This document shows positions 9,033 through 16,990 of a DNA stretch of 64,000 bases, piece after piece; position 1 is the first letter of the stretch; every line of letters starts with the position of its first letter. The stretch comes from Alphaproteobacteria bacterium PA2 (GTDB lineage: Bacteria > Pseudomonadota > Alphaproteobacteria > Caulobacterales > Caulobacteraceae). The notes beneath the pieces were generated by a model. That model saw nothing but the letters and a program-made list of their open reading frames with translations, searched no databases and was not told the DNA's origin. Location of the stretch: contig NKIZ01000001.1 in NCBI GenBank assembly GCA_002256425.1, forward strand, positions 558,001-622,000, given 5' to 3'. The position numbers and the translations under genes were made by a program.

Positions 9033-9647
9033 CTAGTCCAGGCGCTGCAGATCCGTTGTATTGCTCGTTGTGACGCCGAGGTCTGTCACCAGGCCATCGG
9101 CGATGGCGTAGATCCAGCCGTGGACACTGATGTCCTGTCCCCGGGCCCAGGCGTCCTGAACAAAGACGTCGGAGGCGACATTCTTGACCTGGGCGATGAC
9201 ATTGAGCTCGCAGAGCCGGTCGAGCCGGTCTGCATCGCCCTCAATGGCGTCCAGTTCATGGCGGCAACGGTTCGCGATTTCACGGATGGGGTGGAGCCAG
9301 TGGTCCACCAGACCCCTGCGCTTGCCATCCACAGCGGCGGCGACGCCACCACAGCCATAGTGGCCGACCACCATGATGTGTTTGACCTTCAGGACATCCA
9401 CGGCGAACTGCAGGACCGAGAGATAGTTGGCGTCCTGCGGCGGCGCGAGATTGGCGACATTGCGGTGAACGAACAGCTCGCCGGGATCCAGGCCGACAAT
9501 CTCGTTGGCGGGCACCCGGCTGTCGGCGCAGCCGATCCAGAGGAATTCCGGCGACTGCTGGCCAGCCAGGCGTTCGAAAAACCCCGGATCCACCGAGAGC
9601 TTGGCGGCGGCCCAGCGCCGGTTATTGGCCTTCAGGTCTTCAAGCAT
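9033..9647 (-). CDS. can: Beta-class carbonic anhydrase
   Basis: This 204-residue zinc enzyme interconverts CO2 and bicarbonate. The zinc and catalytic residues of the beta class are visible: C40-x-D42-x-R44 in GCADSR, and H96 and C99 in GHYGCGG. DISVHGWIYAIADG near the C-terminus is also typical. The start is the ATG at 9647, which overlaps the last bases of the GST gene by 8; a longer frame to 9824 is antisense-like Pro/Ser-rich sequence inside the GST gene. It is cytosolic and co-transcribed with the GST and methyltransferase genes. Confidence 0.93.
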   Translation of the reverse strand: MLEDLKANNRRWAAAKLSVDPGFFERLAGQQSPEFLWIGCADSRVPANEIVGLDPGELFVHRNVANLAPPQDANYLSVLQFAVDVLKVKHIMVVGHYGCGGVAAAVDGKRRGLVDHWLHPIREIANRCRHELDAIEGDADRLDRLCELNVIAQVKNVASDVFVQDAWARGQDISVHGWIYAIADGLVTDLGVTTSNTTDLQRLD

Positions 9648-10284
9648 GGACGGCGTCCGGCTGAAGGTCCGGGTGGGCCGCCATGAAGGCCGGGTGGCTG
9701 GCGGCGCGTTCGCCAACGGCTGCAATGGCCGGGAAGGCCTCCAGGGACACGCCGAACCGGTTGGCGGAATAGATCTGGGGAATGAGGCAGCAGTCGGCGA
9801 GGGTGGGGGTGTCGCCAAAGGCATAGCCCTTGCCGAACTCGGCGATCATCGGCTCGAGGGTCTGGAAGCCATCGATGATCCACCGCTCCGTCCATTTGGC
9901 CCGGCGGACCGGCGAGACATCCATGGCCTCAAGGGCCCGGGCGACCCGGGTATTGTTCAGGGGATGGACGTCGCAGGCAATGACCATGGCCATGGCGCGG
10001 ATGCGGGCCCGGGCCCGGGCGTCGCCGGGGAGGAGGGCGGGCTCCGGATAGGTCTCGTCGAGGTATTCCAGAATGGCCAGGCTCTGGGTCATGACATCGC
10101 CATCGCCCAGGTCCAGGGCCGGGGTAAGGCGCTGCCGATTGACCGCACGATAGGCCGGCTTGTGCTGCTCGCCTGCCAGCAGGTTCACACCCACATAGTC
10201 ATAGTCCAGGCCCTTGAGCTTCAGACCGATGCGCACGCGATAGGGGGCGGTCGCCCGCCAGGCGCTGTAGAGGGTGAAGGTCAT
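9640..10284 (-). CDS. Zeta-class glutathione S-transferase, maleylacetoacetate-isomerase-like
   Basis: This 214-residue protein has the thioredoxin-like N-terminal domain (MTFTLYSAWRATAPYRVRIG) and all-helical C-terminal domain of zeta GSTs. RLTPALDLGDGDVMTQSLAILEYLDE and the C-terminal PTLADCCLIPQIYSANRF motifs match maleylacetoacetate isomerase, the penultimate enzyme of tyrosine/homogentisate breakdown. The usual SSxxxYRVR active-site serines are replaced by Ala-Thr. It lies one base after a fumarylacetoacetate-hydrolase-family gene, which is consistent with aromatic catabolism, but hmgA is not in the window. Confidence 0.82.
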   Translation of the reverse strand: MTFTLYSAWRATAPYRVRIGLKLKGLDYDYVGVNLLAGEQHKPAYRAVNRQRLTPALDLGDGDVMTQSLAILEYLDETYPEPALLPGDARARARIRAMAMVIACDVHPLNNTRVARALEAMDVSPVRRAKWTERWIIDGFQTLEPMIAEFGKGYAFGDTPTLADCCLIPQIYSANRFGVSLEAFPAIAAVGERAASHPAFMAAHPDLQPDAVHA

Positions 10285-10285
10285 C

Positions 10286-10966
10286 TCAGGCCACCGTAAA
10301 GGTCAGGGCGCCAACGCCTTCAATCTCGCCCTCGACCCTGTCGCCCTTGACCAGGGGGCCGACCCCCTCCGGAGTGCCGGTATAGATCAGGTCGCCGGCC
10401 GCCAGGGTCCAGAGCTTCGAGGCCTCGGCCACCACTTCGGCCACGCTCCAGATCATGTTGTCGATGGTCGAAGCCTGCTTGACCTGGCCATTCACTGAAA
10501 TGGCGATCCGGCCCTGCGGTGGAGCGCCGCTCCACGGGCGGATGGCCGAAATCGGCGCCGATCCGTCAAAGGCCTTGCCGGAGTCCCAGGGATGCCCCTT
10601 GTCCTTGGCCGCATTCTGCAGGTCGCGACGGGTGAGGTCGACGCCGACGGCGTAACCCAGCACGTGGTCCAGGGCCTCAGAAGCCGCAATGTCGGCGCCG
10701 CCGGACTTCAGGGCCACTACCAGCTCAATCTCGTGATGGAGGTTCCTGGTCACAGTTGGATAGGCCGGGTCCTGACCCGGAGTCCGGATGGCGTCTGCCG
10801 GCTTGGAGAAGAAGAAGGGCGGCTCGCGGTCATCCCCGCCCATTTCGGCGCGGTGGGCGGCGTAGTTGCGTCCCACGCACAGAATGCGGCGTACGGGAAA
10901 GACGGCGTCCTGGCCCTCGACGGGCACTGTGGTCTGGGCGGGCGGCGGAAAAATGTAGCTGGTCAT
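10286..10966 (-). CDS. Fumarylacetoacetate hydrolase-family protein (FAHD1-like)
   Basis: This 226-residue protein is a short, single-domain FAH-family enzyme that cleaves or decarboxylates beta-diketo-acids. The metal-binding acidic residues appear in HHEIELVVALK (two Glu) and in GYAVGVDLTRRDLQ (Asp). CVGRNYAAHRAEMG, GKAFDGSAPIS and DLIYTGTPEGVGPL are family signatures. Its size fits the fumarylpyruvate hydrolase/FAHD1 subgroup better than the 400-residue FahA. I chose the ATG at 10966; the longer frame overlaps the divergent promoter region. It is first in the operon with the GST, carbonic anhydrase and methyltransferase genes. Confidence 0.88.
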   Translation of the reverse strand: MTSYIFPPPAQTTVPVEGQDAVFPVRRILCVGRNYAAHRAEMGGDDREPPFFFSKPADAIRTPGQDPAYPTVTRNLHHEIELVVALKSGGADIAASEALDHVLGYAVGVDLTRRDLQNAAKDKGHPWDSGKAFDGSAPISAIRPWSGAPPQGRIAISVNGQVKQASTIDNMIWSVAEVVAEASKLWTLAAGDLIYTGTPEGVGPLVKGDRVEGEIEGVGALTFTVA

Positions 10967-11064
10967 GCCTGCGCAAATACGCCCGCACCCGGCACTTGGA
11001 AAGCGGCGGATTGACAGGCGCCCCGCGCACGGCTCCAAAGCGCAGCCAAACCGGGAGACTATCG

Positions 11065-12276
11065 ATGACCTCACCCCCCGCCGGCCCGCTCAGCGACCTG
11101 AAGGTCGTGGAAATGGGCACCCTGATCGCCGGACCCTTCTGTGGGCAGATCCTGGGGGACTTCGGGGCTGATGTGGTCAAGATCGAAGATCCGGGGAAGG
11201 GCGATCCCATGCGCCAGTGGGGCCGGTCCCTGCCCAAGGGCCTGTCGCCCTGGTGGCCGGTGATCGGTCGCAACAAGCGGTCCCTGGCCCTGGACCTGCG
11301 TACCCCCGAGGGCCGTGAAGTCGCGGCGACCCTGATCGATCAGGCCGACATCCTCATCGAGAACTTCCGCCCGGGCACCATGGAAAAGTGGGGCATGGGC
11401 TATGAGGCCCTGGCGGCGCGGAACCCCGGGCTGATCATGGCCAGGGTTTCGGGTTTCGGTCAGACGGGCCCCTATGCCGAGCGCGCCGGCTATGGCCTGA
11501 TCGGCGAGGCCATGGGTGGACTCCGATATGTAACGGGGGAGCCAGACCGCCCACCGGCCCGGGCCGGCATTTCCATAGGCGACAGCCTGACCGCCATGCA
11601 TGCCGTCATGGGGATCACCATGGCCCTGCATCACCGCAGCCGCACCGGCCGGGGCCAGATGATCGATGCGGCGCTCTATGAAAGCGTGCTTTCGGTCATG
11701 GAGAACCTGGTCACCGAATATGATCTGACCGGCTATGTCCGGGAACGGGCTGGCGCCATCCTGCCGGGCATAGCCCCGTCCAACGTCTATCCTTGCCGCA
11801 ATGACGAGATGATCCTGATCGGCGGCAATGGCGATACGGTCTTTTCACGCCTGGCCGAGACCATGGGGCGGACGGACCTGTCGGCTGACCCGAAGTTTGC
11901 GACCCACGCCGCCCGGGGCGTGAACCAGACCGAGCTGGACCAGATCATCGCCGCATGGACCCGGGAATGGGACCTTGCAGAGCTTCTCGCCCTGCTCGAA
12001 GAAAAGGGCATTCCCTCGGGCCGGGTCTTCCGCGCACCCGACATGCTGACCGACCCGCAGTTCGTCGCCCGCAACGCCATTGTTGAAACCGCCCATCCGG
12101 TTTTCGGCAAGGTGAAGATGCAGAACACCTTCCCGAAGATGTCCGAGACCCCCGGCGCCGTCCGCTGGCCAGGACCAGCGCTTGGCGAGCACAGCCGCGA
12201 GGTCCTGTCCGAAGCAGGAATTTCCCAGGAGTCGATCAACTCTCTGATCGCCAAAGGCGTAACTGCCGAGCCCTAG
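11065..12276 (+). CDS. Family III CoA transferase (CaiB/BaiF type)
   Basis: This 403-residue enzyme belongs to the CaiB/BaiF family, which moves CoA between carboxylic acids or racemises acyl-CoAs. Typical segments are VVEMGTLIAGPFCGQILGDF at the N-terminus, DVVKIEDPGKGDPMR, NKRSLALDLRTPEG and ILIENFRPGTMEKWG, with ARVSGFGQTGPYAERAGY further on. The start is the ATG at 11065, with GGGAGA about 7 bases upstream; the frame continues upstream only as antisense to the FAH gene. Substrate is unknown. It is divergent from the FAH operon and ends overlapping the YdcH-like gene by four bases. Confidence 0.9.
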   Translation: MTSPPAGPLSDLKVVEMGTLIAGPFCGQILGDFGADVVKIEDPGKGDPMRQWGRSLPKGLSPWWPVIGRNKRSLALDLRTPEGREVAATLIDQADILIENFRPGTMEKWGMGYEALAARNPGLIMARVSGFGQTGPYAERAGYGLIGEAMGGLRYVTGEPDRPPARAGISIGDSLTAMHAVMGITMALHHRSRTGRGQMIDAALYESVLSVMENLVTEYDLTGYVRERAGAILPGIAPSNVYPCRNDEMILIGGNGDTVFSRLAETMGRTDLSADPKFATHAARGVNQTELDQIIAAWTREWDLAELLALLEEKGIPSGRVFRAPDMLTDPQFVARNAIVETAHPVFGKVKMQNTFPKMSETPGAVRWPGPALGEHSREVLSEAGISQESINSLIAKGVTAEP

Positions 12277-12494
12277 GCGATGATGTCCGGAGTGAGCTGA
12301 TCCTTCAGCCGCTCGATCTCGTCCTTGAGCAGCAGCTTCTTACGCTTCAGGCGACTGATCACCATCATGTCAGGGACCGGGGCTGCGGCGATGGCCTGAA
12401 CGGCGACATCGAGATCGGCGTGATCCTGCTGGGCTATGGCCAGTCTGGCCCGGATGAGGGCTTCAGCTTCTTCGTCGCCTTCATCATCGTTCAT
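12273..12494 (-). CDS. YdcH/DUF465-like small coiled-coil protein
   Basis: This 73-residue acidic-to-basic protein has a short Asp/Glu-rich head (MNDDEGDEEAEAL) and a helical core. It ends in RLKRKKLLLKDEIERLKDQL, the Lys-rich heptad-like signature of the YdcH/DUF465 family. The function of this family is unknown. A second copy lies at 13737-13910 on the other strand. The gene is convergent with the CoA transferase and 67 bases downstream of the TIGR02444-like gene. Confidence 0.8.
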   Translation of the reverse strand: MNDDEGDEEAEALIRARLAIAQQDHADLDVAVQAIAAAPVPDMMVISRLKRKKLLLKDEIERLKDQLTPDIIA

Positions 12495-12561
12495 TTGTGG
12501 AACCCAACTCCCTTGCCGACCATGATGAATCCACCCTGCCCCAAGCGCAAGGGCGCTCCTG

Positions 12562-13008
12562 TCACCGCAGGGCGGCGGCGAGGTTCGACAGGGCTGCTTC
12601 CGGGGGATTGATCCCCCAGGCGCGGCTTGCCGCGATCAGGGCGTCCAGGGCTGGGGTTCCGCCACTGGCGTTCTTCGCCAGGTCTTCCAGGGTTTCCATC
12701 AACACCCGCTCGGCCCGAAGTTCGGCAGCCTTCACATCTTCGCGCAGGCCCTCCCGCGCAGCGTCACCAATACCGGGAAAGTCTGGCTTCAGCCGTCGCC
12801 GCACGGCGCGGATCGGCTTGAGGACGGCTTCATCCCAAGTCTTTGTCAGGCCGACGGCTTCGTCCAGCACACTGTCCGGCGCGCCTTCAGCCCACACGGC
12901 CCAGAGCAGGAAGGCCGTGTTCAGGCCATGCTCGTCCTGCAGGTCCAGGCAGGCCTCGGGAACGCCAGGCAGGCTGTAGGCCTCAAGGCTCCAGTCCCAG
13001 AGTGACAT
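12562..13008 (-). CDS. TIGR02444-family protein of unknown function
   Basis: This 148-residue, mostly helical protein starts MSLWDWSLEAYSLPGVPEACL and continues LDLQDEHGLNTAFLLWAVWA. That pattern (W-x-W/F-A-x-x-x-Y-x-x-PGV-x-x-x-CL-x-LQD-x-x-G) is characteristic of the small TIGR02444/DUF2390 family. No catalytic motif or signal peptide is visible. Its ATG directly follows the ubiX stop codon (TGAATG), so the two are probably translated together. The function is unknown; linkage to ubiX may be only local. Confidence 0.75.
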   Translation of the reverse strand: MSLWDWSLEAYSLPGVPEACLDLQDEHGLNTAFLLWAVWAEGAPDSVLDEAVGLTKTWDEAVLKPIRAVRRRLKPDFPGIGDAAREGLREDVKAAELRAERVLMETLEDLAKNASGGTPALDALIAASRAWGINPPEAALSNLAAALR

Positions 13009-13608
13009 TCAGCTATCTCCGGAAATCGGGCCGACATCCTCGCCCCAGCGGCGGACCGTGGCCCAGGACAGCCCGAACAGGTCGAGGGCCCGTCCCACGG
13101 ACTGGTCAACCATTTCATCCAGGCTTGCCGGCTTTGCATAGAAGGCCGGAAGGGGTGGGGCGATGACGGCGCCCATTTCCGCCAGCTGCACCATGGTCCG
13201 CAAATGGCCCAGATGCAGGGGCGTTTCCCGGACCATCAGGACCAGATTGCGCCTTTCCTTCAGGGTCACATCGGCGGCGCGGGTCAGGAGGGACGAGGTC
13301 ACGCCCGAAGCGATTTCGCTCATGGTCCGCACGGAACAGGGCGCGATGATCATGCCCAGGGTCCTGAAGGAGCCCGAGGCGACAGCAGCGCCGACATCGC
13401 CGACCTTGTAGTTCACATCAGCGCGCGCCTGGACATCTGCAATGGTCTGGCTGGTTTCCTGCGCGATGGTCAGGCCCGCAGCCTTGGAGAGGATCAGGTG
13501 GGTCTCAACCCCCAGCTCCCGGCAGGCGTCCAGGGTGCGCAGTCCATAGGCCACGCCGCTGGCGCCGGAAATGCCAACCACGAGTCGGGGGCGGGGGGAG
13601 TCTGTCAC
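13009..13608 (-). CDS. ubiX: Flavin prenyltransferase UbiX
   Basis: This 199-residue flavoprotein makes prenylated FMN, the cofactor of the UbiD decarboxylase in ubiquinone synthesis. The FMN-binding N-terminus reads VVGISGASGVAYGLRTLDAC. SGSFRTLGMIIAPCSVRTMSEIASG and RRNLVLMVRETPLHLGHLRTM are family motifs, and the length is normal. No ubiD is seen in the window. It is translationally linked to the TIGR02444-family gene just downstream. Confidence 0.93.
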   Translation of the reverse strand: MTDSPRPRLVVGISGASGVAYGLRTLDACRELGVETHLILSKAAGLTIAQETSQTIADVQARADVNYKVGDVGAAVASGSFRTLGMIIAPCSVRTMSEIASGVTSSLLTRAADVTLKERRNLVLMVRETPLHLGHLRTMVQLAEMGAVIAPPLPAFYAKPASLDEMVDQSVGRALDLFGLSWATVRRWGEDVGPISGDS

Positions 13609-13736
13609 CGGTTTGGCCTCTGAGCCTGCAAATTGGGCGCCGGGAAAAAGATCGGCCGCGCAATCATATGTGATCTGACAGATGGCGTCAGCGGGTGTTC
13701 ACTCTCGAGGTTCGCTCACTGGAAGGATACGCCGAC

Positions 13737-13910
13737 ATGGCTGTAGATGCCCGCATTCGTGAACTTGGAACCCGCCACCAAAGCCTCGACAAGGCGATAC
13801 ACGACGAATTGTCGCGTCCCGCCGCCAATGACTTGAAGCTGAAGGACCTGAAGCGGAAGAAACTCAAGCTTAAAGAGCAGATCGAGGCCTTGCGGGCCAC
13901 CGCCCACTAG
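13737..13910 (+). CDS. YdcH/DUF465-like small protein (second copy)
   Basis: This 57-residue protein is a compact helical peptide with RIRELGTRHQSLDKAI followed by DLKLKDLKRKKLKLKEQIEAL, the Lys-rich YdcH/DUF465 signature. I chose the ATG at 13737 because GGAAGGA (13721-13727) is suitably placed; a GTG at 13695 would add 14 unlikely residues. It is divergent from ubiX and convergent with trcR. Function is unknown. Confidence 0.82.
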   Translation: MAVDARIRELGTRHQSLDKAIHDELSRPAANDLKLKDLKRKKLKLKEQIEALRATAH

Positions 13911-13952
13911 ACCTCGGATTTCGCTGCTCCGGCCGCGTCAGGCGATGAAGAC

Positions 13953-14624
13953 CTAGTCTTCGTCGCCGTCCTCGTCATCGTGATGATCGACCTGCGAGTC
14001 GACGTGATCGTCGTCATGGCTGACGACGCCGGTTTCTGATGCGGGCTCGAGGGTCGGGCCGTCAGGCTCGACAATGCCGCGCTTGGCGTCGTCCTTGGCG
14101 CGCTTGTCAGCGGCCTTGCGGACCACCGAGTCCAGCTCCATCTGGGTCGCCAGACCCAGGGTCACCGGATCCACAGGCTTGATGTTGGCCGAGTTCCAGT
14201 GCGCCCGGTTGCGGACCTGGTCGATGGTGGCCTTGGTGGTGCCCAGCAGGCGCGAAATCTGCGCGTCCGTAACTTCGGGGTGATTGCGCAGGAACCAGGC
14301 GATGGCGTCCGGGCGATCCTGACGACGGGACACCGGCGTGTAGCGCGGCGCCTTCTTCACGGGCTTCAGCAGCTCGGCATGGCGGCTCTTCTGGGCGACC
14401 ATCCGGTAGGCGTCGCTGGCCTGCGCGGCGTCAAGTTCTTCGCGGGAAAGCTGGCCATTGGCGATGGGGTCGGCGCCGCGGATGTCGCGCGCCACTTCGC
14501 CGTCGGCGATGCCCCGGACTTCCAGGGGATGCAGGCCGCAGAAATCAGCGATCTGATCGAAGGTCAGAGAGGTGTTGTCCACCAGCCAGACGGCGGTCGC
14601 CTTCGGCATCAGAATGTCGGTCAT
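13953..14624 (-). CDS. trcR: Cell cycle transcriptional regulator TrcR (DUF1013)
   Basis: This 223-residue protein belongs to the DUF1013 family, restricted to alphaproteobacteria. In Caulobacter it is known as TrcR, a factor that associates with RNA polymerase and affects cell-cycle transcription. The N-terminal LMPKATAVWLVDNTSLTFDQIADFCGLHPLEV and the central PDAIAWFLRNHPEVTDAQI / LLGTTKATIDQVRNR segments look like two helix-turn-helix-type modules. The C-terminus is very acidic and His-rich (DDDHVDSQVDHHDDEDGDED). It is preceded by a short hairpin in its leader. Confidence 0.88.
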   Translation of the reverse strand: MTDILMPKATAVWLVDNTSLTFDQIADFCGLHPLEVRGIADGEVARDIRGADPIANGQLSREELDAAQASDAYRMVAQKSRHAELLKPVKKAPRYTPVSRRQDRPDAIAWFLRNHPEVTDAQISRLLGTTKATIDQVRNRAHWNSANIKPVDPVTLGLATQMELDSVVRKAADKRAKDDAKRGIVEPDGPTLEPASETGVVSHDDDHVDSQVDHHDDEDGDED

Positions 14625-14645
14625 GACAGGTTCCTAAAATGACGG

Positions 14646-14667
14646 CGCCCGACCTTTCGGCCGGGCG
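14646..14667 (-). terminator. Hairpin between the GNAT gene and trcR
   Basis: CGCCCGACC (14646-14654) and GGCCGGGCG (14659-14667) pair around a TTTC loop with one mismatch. On the minus strand it is downstream of the GNAT stop and 22 bases upstream of trcR. It could be a weak terminator or a leader structure; only a short ATTTTA follows. Confidence 0.4.
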
Positions 14668-14730
14668 GTGCAATGCTGCGCGGGCCTGTATAGGCTGAAT
14701 TTTCCCGTAAGAAAACGGCAATCCGACTTT

Positions 14731-15258
14731 TCAGTCTGAAGGCATGGCGCCAGCCCTGACCGTGAACCTGAGAATGGGTCCGTTCCAGTTGGGCGTATTC
14801 AGGTCCAGGACTTCAACATCTTCGTGGCTATGGGCAAGCCCTCGCCAGAAGGCCAGGGCGCCGATATTGCGCCGGGCGACGGCGGCTTCCCATCGCCCGG
14901 GAAACCGGGCGAAGACAGCCTGGGCGGCTGCGGTTCCGACTCCGGCCCGGCGGTGCTTCCGCACGATGAAGAACTCGCCCATGTTCCAGTCCGCCGGCTT
15001 GCCACTGTGGGCGTGGCCATTGAGCAGGGCAAAGCCGATCAGACGCCCGTCCCGCTTCAGCAACAGGGCGGCGCGGTCAGGGTCATGCCAATAGGTGTCG
15101 AGATTGCCGGGAAGGTCATAGAGACCGTCAGCTCCGAGTTCGCCCTGCGCAGAATCGAACCAGAACTCACTGAAGTCGTGAATGTAGAGCTGGAACAGGT
15201 TGGCCACCGCCGGAAGGTCGGCGGTGGTGGCGCGGACAGCTTCAACCCACAGGCTCAC
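14731..15258 (-). CDS. GNAT-family N-acetyltransferase
   Basis: This 175-residue protein has a GNAT fold. Its acetyl-CoA-binding motif A reads FFIVRKHRRAGVGTAAAQAVFARFPG (R/Q-x-x-G-x-G/A pattern as RRAGVG), followed by WEAAVARRNIGALAFWRGLA, typical of motif B. The substrate is unknown. The ATG overlaps the RibB stop by four bases, placing it last in a four-gene, translationally coupled operon. Confidence 0.85.
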   Translation of the reverse strand: MSLWVEAVRATTADLPAVANLFQLYIHDFSEFWFDSAQGELGADGLYDLPGNLDTYWHDPDRAALLLKRDGRLIGFALLNGHAHSGKPADWNMGEFFIVRKHRRAGVGTAAAQAVFARFPGRWEAAVARRNIGALAFWRGLAHSHEDVEVLDLNTPNWNGPILRFTVRAGAMPSD

Positions 15259-16412
15259 GCCAGGTCCTGGCGCCCGACGATCTTCAGGCCATAGCCGCCA
15301 TAGCCGGGCAGGACCGTCGAGCTGTTGCTCAGCAGGACCATGTCGCGCACGCCCAGATCCAGCAGGATCTGCGCCCCGACCCCGTAGTCGCGCAGCACAT
15401 TGGCTCCGTGGTCGACATTGGCCTCTGCGCCATACCGTTCCGACAGCCAGGACGGATTGGAGTCACGGATGAAAACCGCGACGCCGGCCCCGTCAAACCC
15501 GGTGATGGCGGCAAGGGACTTCTGCACATAATCCCGACGCTCGGCGGCGCCGCCGAGCATGTCGGCGGCGAAGTCCACCCGGTGCATGCGCACCAGGGTC
15601 GGCTTGTCAGGGTCGATCCTGCCCTTGGTCAGGACCACATGCTCGGTCCGGTCCAGAATGTTGCGGTAGATCACCATCCGGAACTTGCCGCCGAAGCCGC
15701 TCTCAAAGGGGGTTTCGAGAACCCGCTCCACCTGGCGCTCCGTGCGACGGCGATAGGCGATCAGGTCGGCGATGGTGCCGATTTTCAACCCGTGAAGCTG
15801 GGCGAAGGCCACCAGGTCGGGTAGCCGGGCCATGGACCCGTCATCCTTCATGATCTCGCAGATCACGCCGGCGGGGTTGAGACCTGCGAGGCGTGAAATG
15901 TCGACGGCGGCTTCGGTATGGCCGGCCCGGACCAGAACGCCGCCATCCCTGGCGACGAGGGGGAAGACGTGGCCCGGCGAGACGATGTCGTCGGGACCCT
16001 TGGTCGGATCGACGGCGACAGCCACCGTGTGGGACCGGTCATGGGCCGAAATCCCGGTGGTGACGCCTTCCTTCGCCTCGATGGAGACGGTGAAGGCCGT
16101 TCCCATGCCTTCGCGGTTCTCAGCGGCCATGGGTGGCAGACGCAGCTGGCGGGCCCGCTCGGCGGTGATCGACAGGCAGATAAGGCCGCGGGCGAACCTG
16201 GCCATGAAGTTGATCTGGTCCGGCGTCGCGAACTGGGCGGGAATGATGACATCGCCCTCATTCTCGCGGTCCTCGGCGTCCACCAGGATGTAGGGACGGC
16301 CATTGCGGGCGTCTTCGATGATGTCTTCGATGGGCGAGATTGCGCTGGTGGTCGCATCATCGACGGCCGCCTTTGCGGCGGCGTCGGGGGTCACCAGGTA
16401 GGGACGCTTCAT
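15255..16412 (-). CDS. ribB: 3,4-dihydroxy-2-butanone-4-phosphate synthase with degenerate GTP cyclohydrolase II domain
   Basis: This 385-residue RibBA-like protein makes the four-carbon precursor of riboflavin from ribulose 5-phosphate. The N-terminal RibB domain is intact: ILVDAEDRENEGDVIIPAQF, GLICLSITAERA, ISAHDRSHTV and RAGHTEAAVDISRLAGL are all present. The C-terminal half resembles GTP cyclohydrolase II, but the zinc-binding Cys triad is missing: LVRMHRVDFAADMLGG stands where RxHSEC...LRCDCG is expected. It therefore probably has only DHBP synthase activity (RibBX-type). It overlaps both neighbours by four bases, next to an FMN reductase gene. Confidence 0.88.
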   Translation of the reverse strand: MKRPYLVTPDAAAKAAVDDATTSAISPIEDIIEDARNGRPYILVDAEDRENEGDVIIPAQFATPDQINFMARFARGLICLSITAERARQLRLPPMAAENREGMGTAFTVSIEAKEGVTTGISAHDRSHTVAVAVDPTKGPDDIVSPGHVFPLVARDGGVLVRAGHTEAAVDISRLAGLNPAGVICEIMKDDGSMARLPDLVAFAQLHGLKIGTIADLIAYRRRTERQVERVLETPFESGFGGKFRMVIYRNILDRTEHVVLTKGRIDPDKPTLVRMHRVDFAADMLGGAAERRDYVQKSLAAITGFDGAGVAVFIRDSNPSWLSERYGAEANVDHGANVLRDYGVGAQILLDLGVRDMVLLSNSSTVLPGYGGYGLKIVGRQDLA

Positions 16413-16990
16413 GGGCGCACACTCCGTTGGGCGAACTCCAGCACCTGTTCGGCGACGGTGTTCAATTGCCAGGCCTCTTTGGGGTCTTTCAGGGCGCCAT
16501 CGGCGTCGAAGGATCCGGAATTGATGTTGAGTGCTGCGCCAAACGGCGTCGGCCAGCCTCGCAGGGCATGTATGATCGATCTGACGGCGGTCAATGTCGT
16601 ACCGCCCGCCTGCGCCCCTTCAGCCGTCACTATCACCCCGACAGCGCGTCCGGTCAGATAGGGCCGATCGTCGGTCCTCAGGATCTCCAGGGTGTCCAGG
16701 GCGTTCTTCATCACCCCGGAGAGGGAGCCGTGATAGCCGGGCGTTGCGATAATCACCCCGTCGGCTTCACGGACGGCGTCGGCCAGGGCCACCTGATCGG
16801 CCGTCGGGCCGCCGGGCTGGGGATTATAGATTGGCAGGTTCGCCAGGAATGCGCCGCCAAGAAACTGCGTCCGGGCGCCTCCGGCCTCTGCCGTCCTCAG
16901 GGAAGCCAGCAAGGCCCTTTCCGTCGAAGATCCTTCGCGAACCGTCCCGCCGATTCCGACGATCAGGGGCTTTGCTGATTCAGAACTCAT
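16409..16990 (-). CDS. NADPH-dependent FMN reductase-family protein
   Basis: This 193-residue flavodoxin-like protein contains the phosphate-binding loop GIGGTVREGSSTERAL. It also has GVIIATPGYHGSLSGVMKNALD, the signature of NAD(P)H:FMN reductases (SsuE/ChrR group). These enzymes provide reduced flavin or detoxify quinones and metals. It sits between the acyl-CoA synthetase and RibB genes with four-base overlaps on both sides, which suggests a flavin-linked role for the operon. The partner is unknown. Confidence 0.88.
   Translation of the reverse strand: MSSESAKPLIVGIGGTVREGSSTERALLASLRTAEAGGARTQFLGGAFLANLPIYNPQPGGPTADQVALADAVREADGVIIATPGYHGSLSGVMKNALDTLEILRTDDRPYLTGRAVGVIVTAEGAQAGGTTLTAVRSIIHALRGWPTPFGAALNINSGSFDADGALKDPKEAWQLNTVAEQVLEFAQRSVRP

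Noticed and set aside
14731-16990. FMN riboswitch linked to the RibB gene
   Set aside because: RibB lies inside an overlapping operon with no leader; no space exists for a riboswitch before it, and no FMN-aptamer-like structure was seen before the operon's first gene.
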